This document shows, piece by piece, positions 55,583-64,000 of a stretch of 64,000 nucleotides of DNA. This DNA is from Duffyella gerundensis. GTDB taxonomy: Bacteria; Pseudomonadota; Gammaproteobacteria; Enterobacterales; Enterobacteriaceae. The DNA is taken from positions 2,796,587 through 2,860,586 of the forward strand of contig NZ_LN907827.1 in NCBI RefSeq assembly GCF_001517405.1, read 5' to 3'. Positions within the stretch are counted from its first letter, which is position 1, and each line of letters begins with the position of its first letter. The notes below the pieces were generated by a model. It was given only the letters and a program-made list of their open reading frames with translations. It was not told where the DNA came from and did no database searches. A program made the translations under genes and the position numbers.

Positions 55583-56764
55583 TTAGCGCGTAATCGCGTA
55601 AACTTCGCCGTCTTTTGACTGAATAACCAGTTTGTCGCTGGCTACTACTGGCTCGCTCTGGAAGCCGGAACTGTCTACCTTCTGCTGAGCCACAAAACGG
55701 CCATCAGTGGTATTCAGCCAGTGCAGGTAACCTTCGCTGTCGCCGACCACCAGATAACCGTTAAACAGCACAGGTGAGGTCAGGTTACGGTGCAGCAGAT
55801 CGCTTTGACGCCAGATAGCTACGCCGCCATCCGCATTCAGGGCGATCACGCGATCGTCCTGATCGATCAGGTAAATGCGGCCTGCATCAACGATCAAATC
55901 TTTAACGCCGCCGATCTCACGCTTCCACAGAATCTGGCCGGAACGCAGATCCAGCGCCGTCAGGTTACCGTTATAGGCCAGCGCGTAAACCACGCCATTA
56001 ACGATTACTGGCGTAGTATCCACGTCGCTCAGGCGATCAATTTCTGTCGCGCCACTCGGCTGGGAAATACGCTGCTGCCAAATCAGCTGGCCCTGGTTAA
56101 GAATAACCGCGCTAACGCGGCCGTTATCTCCACCCACGATGGCGCCACCAAAGGCCACGGCTGGTGCTGATTCACCGCGCAGTGAAAGCGCAGGCATATC
56201 AAGGTTAACCGACCATTTCACCGCACCGCTGTTCTGATCCAGGCCCTGCAGCATGCCATTGCTGGTATGCACCAGCACCAGGCCATCACTGACTACCGGG
56301 CGGGACAGTGCTTCGCCCGCCACGTTGGTTTGCCAGTTGATTGAACCATCCGCGCTGTTCAGGGCATAAATCACGCCGCGCTCACTGCCAATGTAGAGCA
56401 GTGAACCTGCTGCGGTGATTCCACCAGACAGTAAGGCAGAATGATTTTTCGAGAAGAAGCCGGTTTTCTCAGAGAGATCGACCTTCCACTTCTCTTCGCC
56501 GTTGCTGGCATCAAGCGCCTTTACCACGCCAAAACGATCGGCGGCATAAACGGTGCCATCCTGCCAGGCGGGATGCAGATTTGAGTAGAAATCGCCGATG
56601 CCATCACCAACGGATGTGCTCCACGCTTCCTGCGGATTAAACTGGTTTTCTACTGTTGGCAACGGGGCCATTTTTACTACATCTTCTTCGCCGCTAAACA
56701 GCGAACAGCCGCTGAGTAAGGTGACTGAAATCAGTCCGGGCAGCAGGTATTTACGTAATTCCAT
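55583..56764 (-). CDS. bamB: Outer-membrane assembly lipoprotein BamB
   Basis: Accessory lipoprotein of the BAM complex that binds BamA. 393 aa (E. coli 392). The signal peptide ends in lipobox LLSGC (lipidated Cys about 20). Eight-bladed beta-propeller with repeated strands such as GVVKALDASNGEEKWKVDL, GVIYALNSADGSINWQTNVAGEALSRPVVSDGLVLVHTSNGMLQGLD and LTALDLRSGQILWKREIGG. It follows yfgM after 19 bases and is followed by a terminator before der. Confidence 0.96.
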   Translation of the reverse strand: MELRKYLLPGLISVTLLSGCSLFSGEEDVVKMAPLPTVENQFNPQEAWSTSVGDGIGDFYSNLHPAWQDGTVYAADRFGVVKALDASNGEEKWKVDLSEKTGFFSKNHSALLSGGITAAGSLLYIGSERGVIYALNSADGSINWQTNVAGEALSRPVVSDGLVLVHTSNGMLQGLDQNSGAVKWSVNLDMPALSLRGESAPAVAFGGAIVGGDNGRVSAVILNQGQLIWQQRISQPSGATEIDRLSDVDTTPVIVNGVVYALAYNGNLTALDLRSGQILWKREIGGVKDLIVDAGRIYLIDQDDRVIALNADGGVAIWRQSDLLHRNLTSPVLFNGYLVVGDSEGYLHWLNTTDGRFVAQQKVDSSGFQSEPVVASDKLVIQSKDGEVYAITR

Positions 56765-56783
56765 GCGCTCTCTCTTGAATGGC

Positions 56784-57401
56784 TTAACCTAAGTTATTCA
56801 TTTTCATCTGCATCATTTGCTTCAACGCCGGAGACGCATCCGATGCAATGCCCTTGCTCCAGGCGTCACGCGCGCCCTGCTTGTCGCCTTTGCTCAGCAG
56901 CGCTTCACCACGAATATCTGCAATGATTGCACTCCAGCCTTCGCCTTTGACCGCATCAAGGGTCTTCAGCGCTGCCTCAGCCTGTTTCTGCTGTAGCTGC
57001 ACGCGGGCCAGACGTAAATTCAGCACCGCCTGCAGATTCTCATCTTTTGTCGCTTTCAGGCCGGTTTGTAACTGGGTAGCTGCCTGATCAAGCTGCTGCT
57101 GATCGACATACTGTTTTGCCAGATCCAGCGCCGCCAGAGCACCATAAGTGTTGTTATTCTCGCTGGCAAACTTCGCCACCGCTTCCAGCGTCTGCGGGCG
57201 GTCGCCCTGCATAGCCTGCGTCACTTTCTGGTAGTTTGCTGAAATCTCTGCGCTGTTGCTGACCTGATGGCCTGTCCAGTAGCGCCATCCTGCCAGTGCG
57301 CCAATGCCAATAATCACGCCAACCGCCAACGCTTTACCGTTGTTGGCAAAAAAACGACGCAGCGCATCAACCTGTTCGTTTTCGTTGTTATAGACTTCCA
57401 C
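56784..57401 (-). CDS. yfgM: SecYEG-associated protein YfgM
   Basis: 205 aa. The cytoplasmic start EVYNNENEQVDALRRFFANNGKALA and one transmembrane helix (VGVIIGIGALAGWRYW) at about 27-42 precede a periplasmic TPR-like domain (about 55-200, YGALAALDLAKQYVDQQQLDQA...). In E. coli it forms a complex with the translocon-associated PpiD and hands on newly exported proteins. Length matches E. coli (206). It is in an operon with bamB; hisS is 42 bases upstream. Confidence 0.94.
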   Translation of the reverse strand: MEVYNNENEQVDALRRFFANNGKALAVGVIIGIGALAGWRYWTGHQVSNSAEISANYQKVTQAMQGDRPQTLEAVAKFASENNNTYGALAALDLAKQYVDQQQLDQAATQLQTGLKATKDENLQAVLNLRLARVQLQQKQAEAALKTLDAVKGEGWSAIIADIRGEALLSKGDKQGARDAWSKGIASDASPALKQMMQMKMNNLG

Positions 57402-57443
57402 GCAATCCTTCTCCTTACACTGAGTGATGGTGCCGCGCTGTGC

Positions 57444-58718
57444 TTAGGCCAGTAAAGCCTGCAGCGTCGTGGCCAACTCGCTTTGCGCCAGCGTTTGCTG
57501 CTCGCCGTTGCGCAGATCCTTCACCACAACCTGATTGGTTGCCACTTCATCTTCGCCCAGCACCAGGGCAACACGCGCGCCCCACTTATCGGCACGAGCA
57601 AACTGTTTTTTGAAATTGCCGCCGCCGAAGTTAGTCATCAGCTTTAACTGAGGCGCTGCATCACGCAGTTTTTCAGCCAGCTGCATGGCGGCTGACTGCA
57701 CGCCCTGCCCTGAAGCGATAACATAGACATCAACAATGCGGGTCGGTTCAAATTCTGGATTCACCGCCTGAACCAACAGCACCAGACGTTCCATGCCCAT
57801 CGCAAAACCAACGGCTGGCGTCGCCCGCCCGCCAAGCTGTTCAACCAGGCCATCATAGCGGCCACCGCCACACACGGTGCCTTGTGAACCCAGGCTGGTA
57901 GTCACCCATTCAAACACGGTGCGATTGTAGTAATCGAGCCCACGCACCAGGCGCTGGTTAATGGTGTAAGCGATACCGGCATCGTCAAGCAAGGCGCACA
58001 GGCCCTGGAAATGCGTACGCGAGTCGTCATCAAGATGATCGGCCAGCGTCGGCGCATCGTTAAGCAGCGTTTGCACATCAGGATTTTTGCTGTCGAGCAC
58101 GCGTAGAGGGTTGCTGTACATGCGGCGCTTACAGTCGTCATCAAGCACATCTTTATGTTGCTCAAGGAAGGCGACCAGCGCATCACGATAGGCTGCTCGC
58201 GCCTCAAGTGAGCCAATAGAGTTGAGTTCGAGAGAGACGTGATCGGCGATGCCCAACGCTTTCCACCAGCGGGCGGTCATCATAATCAGTTCGGCATCAA
58301 TATCCGGCCCTTGCAGACCAAAAACTTCAACGCCCATCTGATGAAACTGCCGATAGCGGCCTTTTTGCGGGCGCTCGTAACGGAACATCGGCCCCATGTA
58401 CCACAGGCGCTGCTCCTGATTATAAAGCAGGCCATGTTCCACACCGGCACGCACACAGCCAGCGGTGCCTTCCGGGCGCAGGGTCAGGCTTTCGCCATTA
58501 CGATCGTCAAAGGTATACATCTCTTTTTCAACGACATCGGTGACTTCGCCGATAGCGCGCTTGAAAAGCGGCGTCTGTTCCACCAGAGGTAACCGGATTT
58601 CGCTGTAACCATAACTGGCCAGCACCTGTTTCAGGATACCTTCGATGCGCTGCCATACCACGGTATCGGCAGGCAGATAATCGTTCATGCCGCGAATGGC
58701 CTGAATATTCTTCGCCAC
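57444..58718 (-). CDS. hisS: Histidyl-tRNA synthetase
   Basis: A class II aminoacyl-tRNA synthetase. 424 aa, as in E. coli. Motif 1 is near [19 protein letters not shown], motif 2 is [21 protein letters not shown], the histidine-specific loop is [17 protein letters not shown], and motif 3 is [14 protein letters not shown]. The C-terminal anticodon-binding domain is at about 330-424. It lies between ispG and yfgM, as in E. coli, 135 bases downstream of the ispG stop. Confidence 0.97.
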   Translation of the reverse strand: MAKNIQAIRGMNDYLPADTVVWQRIEGILKQVLASYGYSEIRLPLVEQTPLFKRAIGEVTDVVEKEMYTFDDRNGESLTLRPEGTAGCVRAGVEHGLLYNQEQRLWYMGPMFRYERPQKGRYRQFHQMGVEVFGLQGPDIDAELIMMTARWWKALGIADHVSLELNSIGSLEARAAYRDALVAFLEQHKDVLDDDCKRRMYSNPLRVLDSKNPDVQTLLNDAPTLADHLDDDSRTHFQGLCALLDDAGIAYTINQRLVRGLDYYNRTVFEWVTTSLGSQGTVCGGGRYDGLVEQLGGRATPAVGFAMGMERLVLLVQAVNPEFEPTRIVDVYVIASGQGVQSAAMQLAEKLRDAAPQLKLMTNFGGGNFKKQFARADKWGARVALVLGEDEVATNQVVVKDLRNGEQQTLAQSELATTLQALLA

Positions 58719-58853
58719 GGGTTCTCTCTCAAATTATTGTGCAGGCGGAGTGCCTGCTGATTAACGCGCAAACGCGGTTAAACAGGAAATAAAAAACCCG
58801 GGCATCTTACCTTAATCACGGCGTTGACGCCCAAGTTGATCGTGGAAGCTGGC

Positions 58854-59975
58854 TTACTTTTCCAGCAGCTGCACATCAATGCGACGATTCTCATCAAGCA
58901 TTGCGGCTTTGGCGCGAATACGTGCTTCCAGCTGATCGATCATATCGAGGTTATCAAGACGCTCGCGCTGGCGAACGCCATCTTCATAAAAACCGCTTTT
59001 CTTATTGCTGCCGGTGACGCCCAGCGTGGAAATCAGCGCTTCGCCAGGTCCGTTCACCACACAACCGATGATCGAGACATCCATCGGCGTGATGATATCT
59101 TCCAGCCGCTGTTCCAGCGCGTTGACCGTGCCGATGACATCAAACTCCTGACGTGAGCAGGTTGGGCAGGCAATAAAGTTGATGCCGCGTGAACGGATGC
59201 GCAGTGATTTAAGAATATCAAAGCCTACTTTCACCTCCTCCACCGGATCGGCAGCCAGCGAGATGCGCAGCGTATCGCCGATGCCTTCAGCCAGCAGCAG
59301 ACCCAGACCGATCGCTGATTTGACCGATCCTGCACGCGCGCCGCCCGCTTCGGTAATGCCGAGATGCAGCGGTTGCTCAATTTGCTTCGCCAGTAAGCGA
59401 TAGGATTCTACGGCGAGGAAGACATCAGAAGCTTTGACGCTGACCTTGAACTGATCGAAATTAAGACGATCAAGGTGATCAACGTGGCGCATGGCCGATT
59501 CCAGCAGGGCCTGTGGCGTAGGCTCGCCATACTTTTCCTGCAGATCTTTTTCCAGCGATCCGGCGTTGACGCCGATGCGAATAGGAATGTTGTAATGACG
59601 CGCGCAGTCAACCACCTGACGAATACGCTCGTTGTTACCAATGTTGCCTGGGTTAATGCGCAGGCAGTCGACGCCATATTCCGCGACTTTCAGGGCGATA
59701 CGATAGTCAAAATGAATATCGGCCACCAGCGGGACATCGACCTGCTGTTTGATGAGTTTAAACGCTTCGGCGGCATCCATAGTTGGAACAGAGATGCGGA
59801 CGATATCAACGCCAACGCGTTCCAGCGCTTTGATCTGCGCTACCGTGGCGGCAACATCAGTTGTGCGGGTGTTGGTCATGGACTGAACGGCAATCGGCGC
59901 GCCGTCGCCCACCGGCACCTTGCCGACGTAAATACGTTTTGATTTGCGACGGATAATGGGTGCTTCGTTATGCAT
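58854..59975 (-). CDS. ispG: (E)-4-hydroxy-3-methylbut-2-enyl-diphosphate synthase
   Basis: The [4Fe-4S] enzyme of the MEP isoprenoid pathway, converting MEcPP to HMBPP. 373 aa (E. coli 372) from ATG 59975 ([36 protein letters not shown]...); a start 15 bases upstream is less fitting. TIM-barrel N-terminal domain, then the Fe-S domain with cluster Cys residues in IACPTCSRQ and [11 protein letters not shown]. It is 41 bases downstream of rodZ. Confidence 0.96.
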   Translation of the reverse strand: MHNEAPIIRRKSKRIYVGKVPVGDGAPIAVQSMTNTRTTDVAATVAQIKALERVGVDIVRISVPTMDAAEAFKLIKQQVDVPLVADIHFDYRIALKVAEYGVDCLRINPGNIGNNERIRQVVDCARHYNIPIRIGVNAGSLEKDLQEKYGEPTPQALLESAMRHVDHLDRLNFDQFKVSVKASDVFLAVESYRLLAKQIEQPLHLGITEAGGARAGSVKSAIGLGLLLAEGIGDTLRISLAADPVEEVKVGFDILKSLRIRSRGINFIACPTCSRQEFDVIGTVNALEQRLEDIITPMDVSIIGCVVNGPGEALISTLGVTGSNKKSGFYEDGVRQRERLDNLDMIDQLEARIRAKAAMLDENRRIDVQLLEK

Positions 59976-60016
59976 TGTCTCTCTCTCCACAATTGCCCGG
60001 GGACGCAGAGATGGCG

Positions 60017-61006
60017 TTATTGTGCGCCAATCGTCAGGCGGGCAACCTGGTTATTACGGATAAAACGGCTCAAATCTACGGGTTGACCCTGATATTGAAT
60101 CTGTACGGCACTCGGCGCGCCGATTTTTACACGGTAAGGCGCGGTGCCGGCAAGGCTGAGTTTACCACCACTACGTTGCATTCCGCTGAACAGTTTTTTA
60201 CCCGCAGAGTCGGTCACTTCCAGCCAGCAGTCGGCGGAAAAGTTCAGCACCATTGCATTGGGATCAACCGCTGGCGAACTTACGCCAGCGGTGTTGGTAG
60301 GCAGTGCGCCATTTTCAGGTGCGGAAGGACTCACCGCAGCCTGATTGGATGGCGCTGTTGCGCTGCTGTTGTTCAACGGTACGCTGGTTGCTGGCGCAGC
60401 GTTGGTCGCCGCATCAGTAGCCGTGCCAGCCGCAGCATTGGTGCCGGTTTGCGCGGCACCTTCGCTGTTTTCATCAGGTGGCGTTGGTGCCGGTGTCTCT
60501 TCACTGCTGCTCTCATCGGTCAGCGGAATTGACTGACTGTTATCACCTGATGCGCTGTTTTGATCGGACAAAGAGACCAGATCGTCCTGAGCGGCTTTGT
60601 GATTCTGCCACCACCAGGCGCCGGTCAGTCCGACCACCACAAACAGTACCAGCCAGGTGAAAATCATCAACCAGCCGTCGCGTTTTTTCCGCCTTTTGCC
60701 CAGCGAAAAGCTCTGCATTGGCTCAACTTTGGCAGCGCGAATTGGCGTCTGCTTCGCCATCATTGGCAAAAGCTCTTCCTCTGGGACATGAACCAGACGC
60801 GCATAAGAGCGGATGTAGCCACGTAAAAACGTGGAGGCCAGATCGGGCGGAGATTTGTCTTCCTCGATATCACGCACGGTGGTGAGTTTCAGACAAAGGC
60901 GTTCAGCAACATTCTGCTGGCTCAGGCCCATATGTTCACGGGCGAGGCGCAGGCGCTCACCGGTGGAATTTACTGCTGATTTTTCTTGAGTGGCTTCAGT
61001 ATTCAT
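60017..61006 (-). CDS. rodZ: Cytoskeletal protein RodZ
   Basis: A membrane protein that links MreB filaments to the cell-wall elongation machinery and keeps rod shape. 329 aa (E. coli 337). N-terminal Xre-type helix-turn-helix (about 16-85, [33 protein letters not shown]), a basic stretch (KRRKKRD), TM helix at about 113-132 ([22 protein letters not shown]), a low-complexity Ser/Thr/Ala/Pro linker at about 150-245 and a C-terminal periplasmic beta domain (DUF4115) at about 250-329. It overlaps pilW by 11 bases. Confidence 0.95.
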   Translation of the reverse strand: MNTEATQEKSAVNSTGERLRLAREHMGLSQQNVAERLCLKLTTVRDIEEDKSPPDLASTFLRGYIRSYARLVHVPEEELLPMMAKQTPIRAAKVEPMQSFSLGKRRKKRDGWLMIFTWLVLFVVVGLTGAWWWQNHKAAQDDLVSLSDQNSASGDNSQSIPLTDESSSEETPAPTPPDENSEGAAQTGTNAAAGTATDAATNAAPATSVPLNNSSATAPSNQAAVSPSAPENGALPTNTAGVSSPAVDPNAMVLNFSADCWLEVTDSAGKKLFSGMQRSGGKLSLAGTAPYRVKIGAPSAVQIQYQGQPVDLSRFIRNNQVARLTIGAQ

Positions 61007-61730
61007 TAGCTAAAAAATGCTGGTGCTGTATCGATTGTGGAAAATTTCGCGCCAGCTGGTCACCATAACGTGTCACGTTAAGGGTGTCGCCATGCAGCGC
61101 GGCGAAACGAATCTCTAACCACAGGCTTTCTGCAGAAGCAGGCAGGCTGCGTTGATATATATCTAACAAAAGCCGGGTTTTACCCCACTCTCGCTTTCCA
61201 AATCGCCTTTCGGCTTCGGCCAGCATCGGTACGCTTTTTTGCCTGTCGGCATCAAGCGCTGCGGTTAACTGCTGTTTTGCCTGGTCCAGCTTGTCCCTTT
61301 GCAGATCGCAAAAACCCGCCAAAGCCAGACTGTCAGCGTTTATGCCTGGCTGATTCAGCTTCCGTGCCCGAATAAACTGTTGATGCGCTTCATCATACTG
61401 CCCTAAACCGCAGAGAAACGCACCGTAATTGTTAAGCACGTAACCTTCGTTTGGCGCAACGTTACGCGCCTGCTGATAATGATGACGCGCCTGTGCAAGG
61501 TCGCCTTGCGCCTGCCGTAAACGGGCCAGTGCCAACTGGACACGGAAATCAGCCGGTGATGCCGCCTGTGCCCGCAACAGGTTGCGTTCGGCAGCAGCAT
61601 AATCAGCCATTTCCAGCCACGCCAGTCCCAGTTGCAGCCGAGCCTGTGCGGCATCCCGATGCTGATTCTGGACACAGCCGCTTACAACTAAGCATAGCCA
61701 CAACAAAAAGAGTAATCGTCCTTTATGCAT
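60996..61730 (-). CDS. pilW: Type IV pilus biogenesis lipoprotein PilW (PilF-like)
   Basis: 244 aa. Lipobox VVSGC puts the lipidated Cys at about 19. TPR repeats run from about 30 to 200 ([39 protein letters not shown]..., [25 protein letters not shown]). In pathogens with type IV pili it helps secretin assembly. Enterobacteria keep the gene at this position (E. coli yfgL-region neighbour of rlmN) even where pili are not obvious. It sits between rlmN and rodZ and overlaps rodZ by 11 bases. Confidence 0.9.
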   Translation of the reverse strand: MHKGRLLFLLWLCLVVSGCVQNQHRDAAQARLQLGLAWLEMADYAAAERNLLRAQAASPADFRVQLALARLRQAQGDLAQARHHYQQARNVAPNEGYVLNNYGAFLCGLGQYDEAHQQFIRARKLNQPGINADSLALAGFCDLQRDKLDQAKQQLTAALDADRQKSVPMLAEAERRFGKREWGKTRLLLDIYQRSLPASAESLWLEIRFAALHGDTLNVTRYGDQLARNFPQSIQHQHFLANEY

Positions 61731-61822
61731 AACGCCTCCCTGATCATGAAGGCGTTATGCTAGCGTCGGTCCAATAAAAGCTATAGCAAACCACTGGGCA
61801 TCGGCGGCTTAAAAAATGCTTT

Positions 61823-62992
61823 TCAGAGGGGCTTCACAGATATCGCTTCACCGGCCATCTTGCGACGCAGGGTGCGTTTCGTCCGATCGATCACCTCGCC
61901 TGCTAACTGACCGCATGCAGCATCGATATCGTCGCCACGCGTTTTACGCACGATAGTAGTGAAACCGTAATCCATCAGCACTTTGGAAAAACGATCGATA
62001 CGGCTGTTCGAGCTACGGCCATAAGGCGCGCCCGGGAAGGGGTTCCATGGAATCAGGTTGATTTTGCACGGTGTGTTTTTCAGCAGCTCCGCCAGCTGAT
62101 GCGCATCATCAGTGCTGTCATTTACATGATCCAGCATGACGTATTCGATGGTCACACGCCCCTGATTGGCGTTGGATTTAGCGATATAACGCTCTACCGC
62201 CGCAAGGAAAGTGGCGATATTGTACTTTTTGTTGATCGGCACAATGTCATCGCGAATGGCATCGTTTGGTGCATGCAGGGAGATCGCCAGCGCGACATCG
62301 ATCATATCGCCCAGCTTGTCCAGCGCTGGCACAACACCAGACGTTGACAAGGTAACGCGACGTTTCGACAGGCCAAAGCCAAAGTCATCCAGCATGATTT
62401 CCATCGCTGGAACAACGTTATTCAGGTTAAGCAGCGGTTCGCCCATGCCCATCATCACCACGTTGGTGATAGGACGCTGGCCGGTAATTTTTGCCGCACC
62501 AATGATTTTTGCCGCACGCCACACCTGGCCGATGATTTCGGATACGCGCAGGTTACGGTTAAAACCCTGCTGCGCCGTTGAGCAAAACTTACACTCCAGC
62601 GCACAACCTACCTGTGAGGAAACGCACAGGGTCGCGCGATCGGCTTCGGGGATATACACCGTTTCAACCAGTTGATCGCCGACGCGAATTGCCCATTTGA
62701 TTGTGCCATCCGTCGACCGCCACTCTTCCGCCACTTCAGGCGCACGGATTTCGGTGAGATCCTTCAGTTTGCCGCGCAGCACTTTGTTGATATCGGTCAT
62801 CTGATCGATATCGTCGCAGCAATAGTGATAGATCCATTTCATCACCTGATCGGCACGGAACGGTTTCTCTCCCAGAGAAAGGAAAAACTCGCGCATCTGC
62901 TGACGGTTTAAATCGAGCAGGTTAATTTTTTCGCGTTTAGGAGAAACAACCACGGGGGAAGCGGACGCAGGCGTCACAATGTGTTCAGACAT
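61823..62992 (-). CDS. rlmN: Dual-specificity 23S rRNA/tRNA adenine-C2 methyltransferase RlmN
   Basis: A radical SAM enzyme that methylates C2 of A2503 in 23S rRNA and A37 in certain tRNAs. 389 aa (E. coli 384). The radical SAM cluster is [14 protein letters not shown] (CxxxCxxC). The [17 protein letters not shown] stretch binds SAM. The mechanistic Cys near the C-terminus is in [14 protein letters not shown]. The extra N-terminal residues ([32 protein letters not shown]) fit relatives. It lies between pilW and ndk, as in E. coli. Confidence 0.96.
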   Translation of the reverse strand: MSEHIVTPASASPVVVSPKREKINLLDLNRQQMREFFLSLGEKPFRADQVMKWIYHYCCDDIDQMTDINKVLRGKLKDLTEIRAPEVAEEWRSTDGTIKWAIRVGDQLVETVYIPEADRATLCVSSQVGCALECKFCSTAQQGFNRNLRVSEIIGQVWRAAKIIGAAKITGQRPITNVVMMGMGEPLLNLNNVVPAMEIMLDDFGFGLSKRRVTLSTSGVVPALDKLGDMIDVALAISLHAPNDAIRDDIVPINKKYNIATFLAAVERYIAKSNANQGRVTIEYVMLDHVNDSTDDAHQLAELLKNTPCKINLIPWNPFPGAPYGRSSNSRIDRFSKVLMDYGFTTIVRKTRGDDIDAACGQLAGEVIDRTKRTLRRKMAGEAISVKPL

Positions 62993-63048
62993 AATATTCT
63001 CTGGCCTCGTTATTACACGTTATGGCTCGGTATGTGAAAGGAAAAAAA

Positions 63049-63081
63049 GCGCCTCCGGCGAGGCATACTCACCGGAGGCGC
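63049..63081 (-). terminator. Terminator of ndk
   Basis: A 10-bp stem GCGCCTCCGG/CCGGAGGCGC with a 13-base loop and seven A residues on its left side (U tract leftward). It lies about 90 bases past the ndk stop and separates ndk from rlmN. Confidence 0.8.
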
Positions 63082-63173
63082 ATGATTGTACAAACATCTT
63101 TACTGCTATGCCACGTCAGCCGACGCTTTAGCGTTAATTAATTTGTAAACGTCGCTTAACGTTATCCGCAGAA

Positions 63174-63605
63174 TTAACGGGTACGTGGGCAGATTTCGCC
63201 TTCGCCGAAGAAATAGGCGATTTCGCGGGCTGCAGACTCAGCAGAGTCTGAACCGTGAGTCGCGTTTTCGGTGAAGCTATCAGCGTAATCAGCACGCAGA
63301 GTGCCTGCCAGCGCGTTAGCTGGGTTGGTTGCGCCCATCAGATCGCGATGACGCTGAACGGCATTTTCGCCTTCCAGCACAGAAACCACTACCGGGCCTG
63401 AGGTCATGAATTCAACCAGACCGTCAAAGAAGGGTTTGCCCTGATGTTCCGCATAAAAACCTTCCGCCTGCTCTTTGCTCAGGTGCAGCATTTTGCTGCC
63501 AACGATTTTGAAGCCAGCGCTTTCAAAACGATTGAAAATGGCACCGATAACGTTTTTAGCAACCGCGTTAGGCTTAATAATAGAAAAAGTACGTTCTGTA
63601 GTCAT
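63174..63605 (-). CDS. ndk: Nucleoside diphosphate kinase
   Basis: Equilibrates NTP and NDP pools by way of a phosphohistidine. 143 aa, as in E. coli. The start is [20 protein letters not shown]. The phosphorylated His is in [18 protein letters not shown], with the catalytic His at about 117. The C-terminus ends [18 protein letters not shown] hexamer on the minus strand (63673-63678) is a plausible promoter. Confidence 0.97.
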   Translation of the reverse strand: MTTERTFSIIKPNAVAKNVIGAIFNRFESAGFKIVGSKMLHLSKEQAEGFYAEHQGKPFFDGLVEFMTSGPVVVSVLEGENAVQRHRDLMGATNPANALAGTLRADYADSFTENATHGSDSAESAAREIAYFFGEGEICPRTR

Positions 63606-63919
63606 GTTGACCTCTGTCTGATCTTGCGGGTTGAGCCGGTTAAAAGGGCGTGTCCGGCCGAAAATGGCGCCGATTATAGGGGCGTTAACCGCAGATGCCT
63701 ACCGTAATTCCTGAATTAATTCAAAAAAGTCGATCACCGTAGCGCCATGCTGGCTGACAAACTCTACAGCATGGGCTGCGCAGGCAGAAGTGGGGCGAAA
63801 TCTGAAAGCCGCCTTATTCAGCCTGGGTCGCCTCGCTGGTTGGCACGCACGAATTTCAGTTGAGCAACGCGGTAGAATCGCCGACACTCTTTTCACACCC
63901 GACTGACAATGAGGCCGCA
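63606..63919. other. Intergenic region between ndk and sseA
   Basis: No gene is supported in these 314 bases. The left part is the ndk promoter (TATAAT at 63673-63678, minus strand); the right part holds the sseA promoter. In E. coli pbpC and yfhM occupy this position; they are absent here. Confidence 0.5.
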
Positions 63920-64000
63920 ATGAGTTCCTCTTTTTTCGTAACAGCTGACTGGCTGGCAGAACATCAACACAATGGCGACGTGCAGATCCTTGACGCCCGC
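63920..64000 (+). CDS. sseA: 3-mercaptopyruvate sulfurtransferase, N-terminal part (partial)
   Basis: The 27 codons read MSSSFFVTADWLAEHQ.NGDVQILDAR, matching the N-terminus of SseA (a rhodanese-fold enzyme that transfers sulfur from 3-mercaptopyruvate to thiol acceptors). ATG 63920 follows GAGG. The gene runs off the window end. Position after ndk (with pbpC-yfhM missing) agrees with the E. coli order. Confidence 0.85.
   Translation, partial: MSSSFFVTADWLAEHQHNGDVQILDAR

Noticed and set aside
1..64000. CRISPR arrays, tRNA/rRNA genes, insertion sequences, prophage or integrase genes
   Set aside because: Nothing in either strand resembled these; all long frames are explained by the listed genes or their shadows.

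Overview
The window is a stretch of enterobacterial core chromosome. Gene content, gene order and protein sequences match the E. coli interval from talA-tktB, through dapE/bamC/dapA, hda, upp, purMN, ppk-ppx, guaBA, der-hisS-ispG and ndk, to sseA. The differences point to the Erwiniaceae (Pantoea/Erwinia/Mixta type) rather than to Escherichia. A Pseudomonas/Vibrio-like long PstC-PstA-PstB set faces ppk. A protealysin-emfourin pair and a membrane glucose dehydrogenase gene (gcd) lie between xseA and der. ampH and ansP lie next to tktB. The E. coli neighbours hyf, yfgD, yfgF and pbpC-yfhM are missing. The genus is inferred from gene content and was not tested.

Layout. 1-7.4 kb: end of talA, tktB, ampH, a DUF1176 protein, nudK (GDP-mannose hydrolase), ansP (asparagine permease) and a small DUF1471 periplasmic protein. 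7.8-21.2 kb: acrD (RND pump), the 19-codon ypfM, yffB-dapE-ypfN, then the leftward block purC-ypfJ-tmcA-ypfH and dapA-bamC, and the rightward pair gcvR-bcp. 21.2-26.8 kb: the most accessory part, with a small Ig-like protein, perM, a membrane diguanylate cyclase, two tandem DsrE-like anchored proteins and about 750 bp of partly AT-rich intergenic DNA. 26.8-33.3 kb: bepA, hda (apparent CTG start), uraA-upp (with an ERIC-like element between them) and purMN. 33.3-44.9 kb: pstCAB facing ppk-ppx, tehB, yfgG, mgtE and a DUF3750 protein. 45-53.5 kb: guaBA, xseA, protealysin-emfourin and gcd. 53.8-64 kb: der, bamB-yfgM, hisS, ispG-rodZ-pilW, rlmN, ndk and the first 27 codons of sseA.

Shared themes. 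Purine synthesis is spread over three loci (purC, purMN, guaBA), each with a PurR-like operator. Uracil salvage (upp-uraA) abuts purMN. Outer-membrane assembly is represented by bamB, bamC and bepA. Phosphate handling brings together Pst, Ppk and Ppx; Gcd (gluconic acid production) may add to phosphate acquisition. Lysine/peptidoglycan precursor synthesis is covered by dapA and dapE.

I saw no tRNA, rRNA, CRISPR array, insertion sequence, prophage or integrase gene. I found no system that is clearly undescribed. The best candidates for a second look are the DsrE pair beside the cyclase, the orphan Ig-like protein, and the pstCAB set that lacks pstS. Starts were chosen from ribosome binding sites and family lengths; regulatory calls were made by eye.
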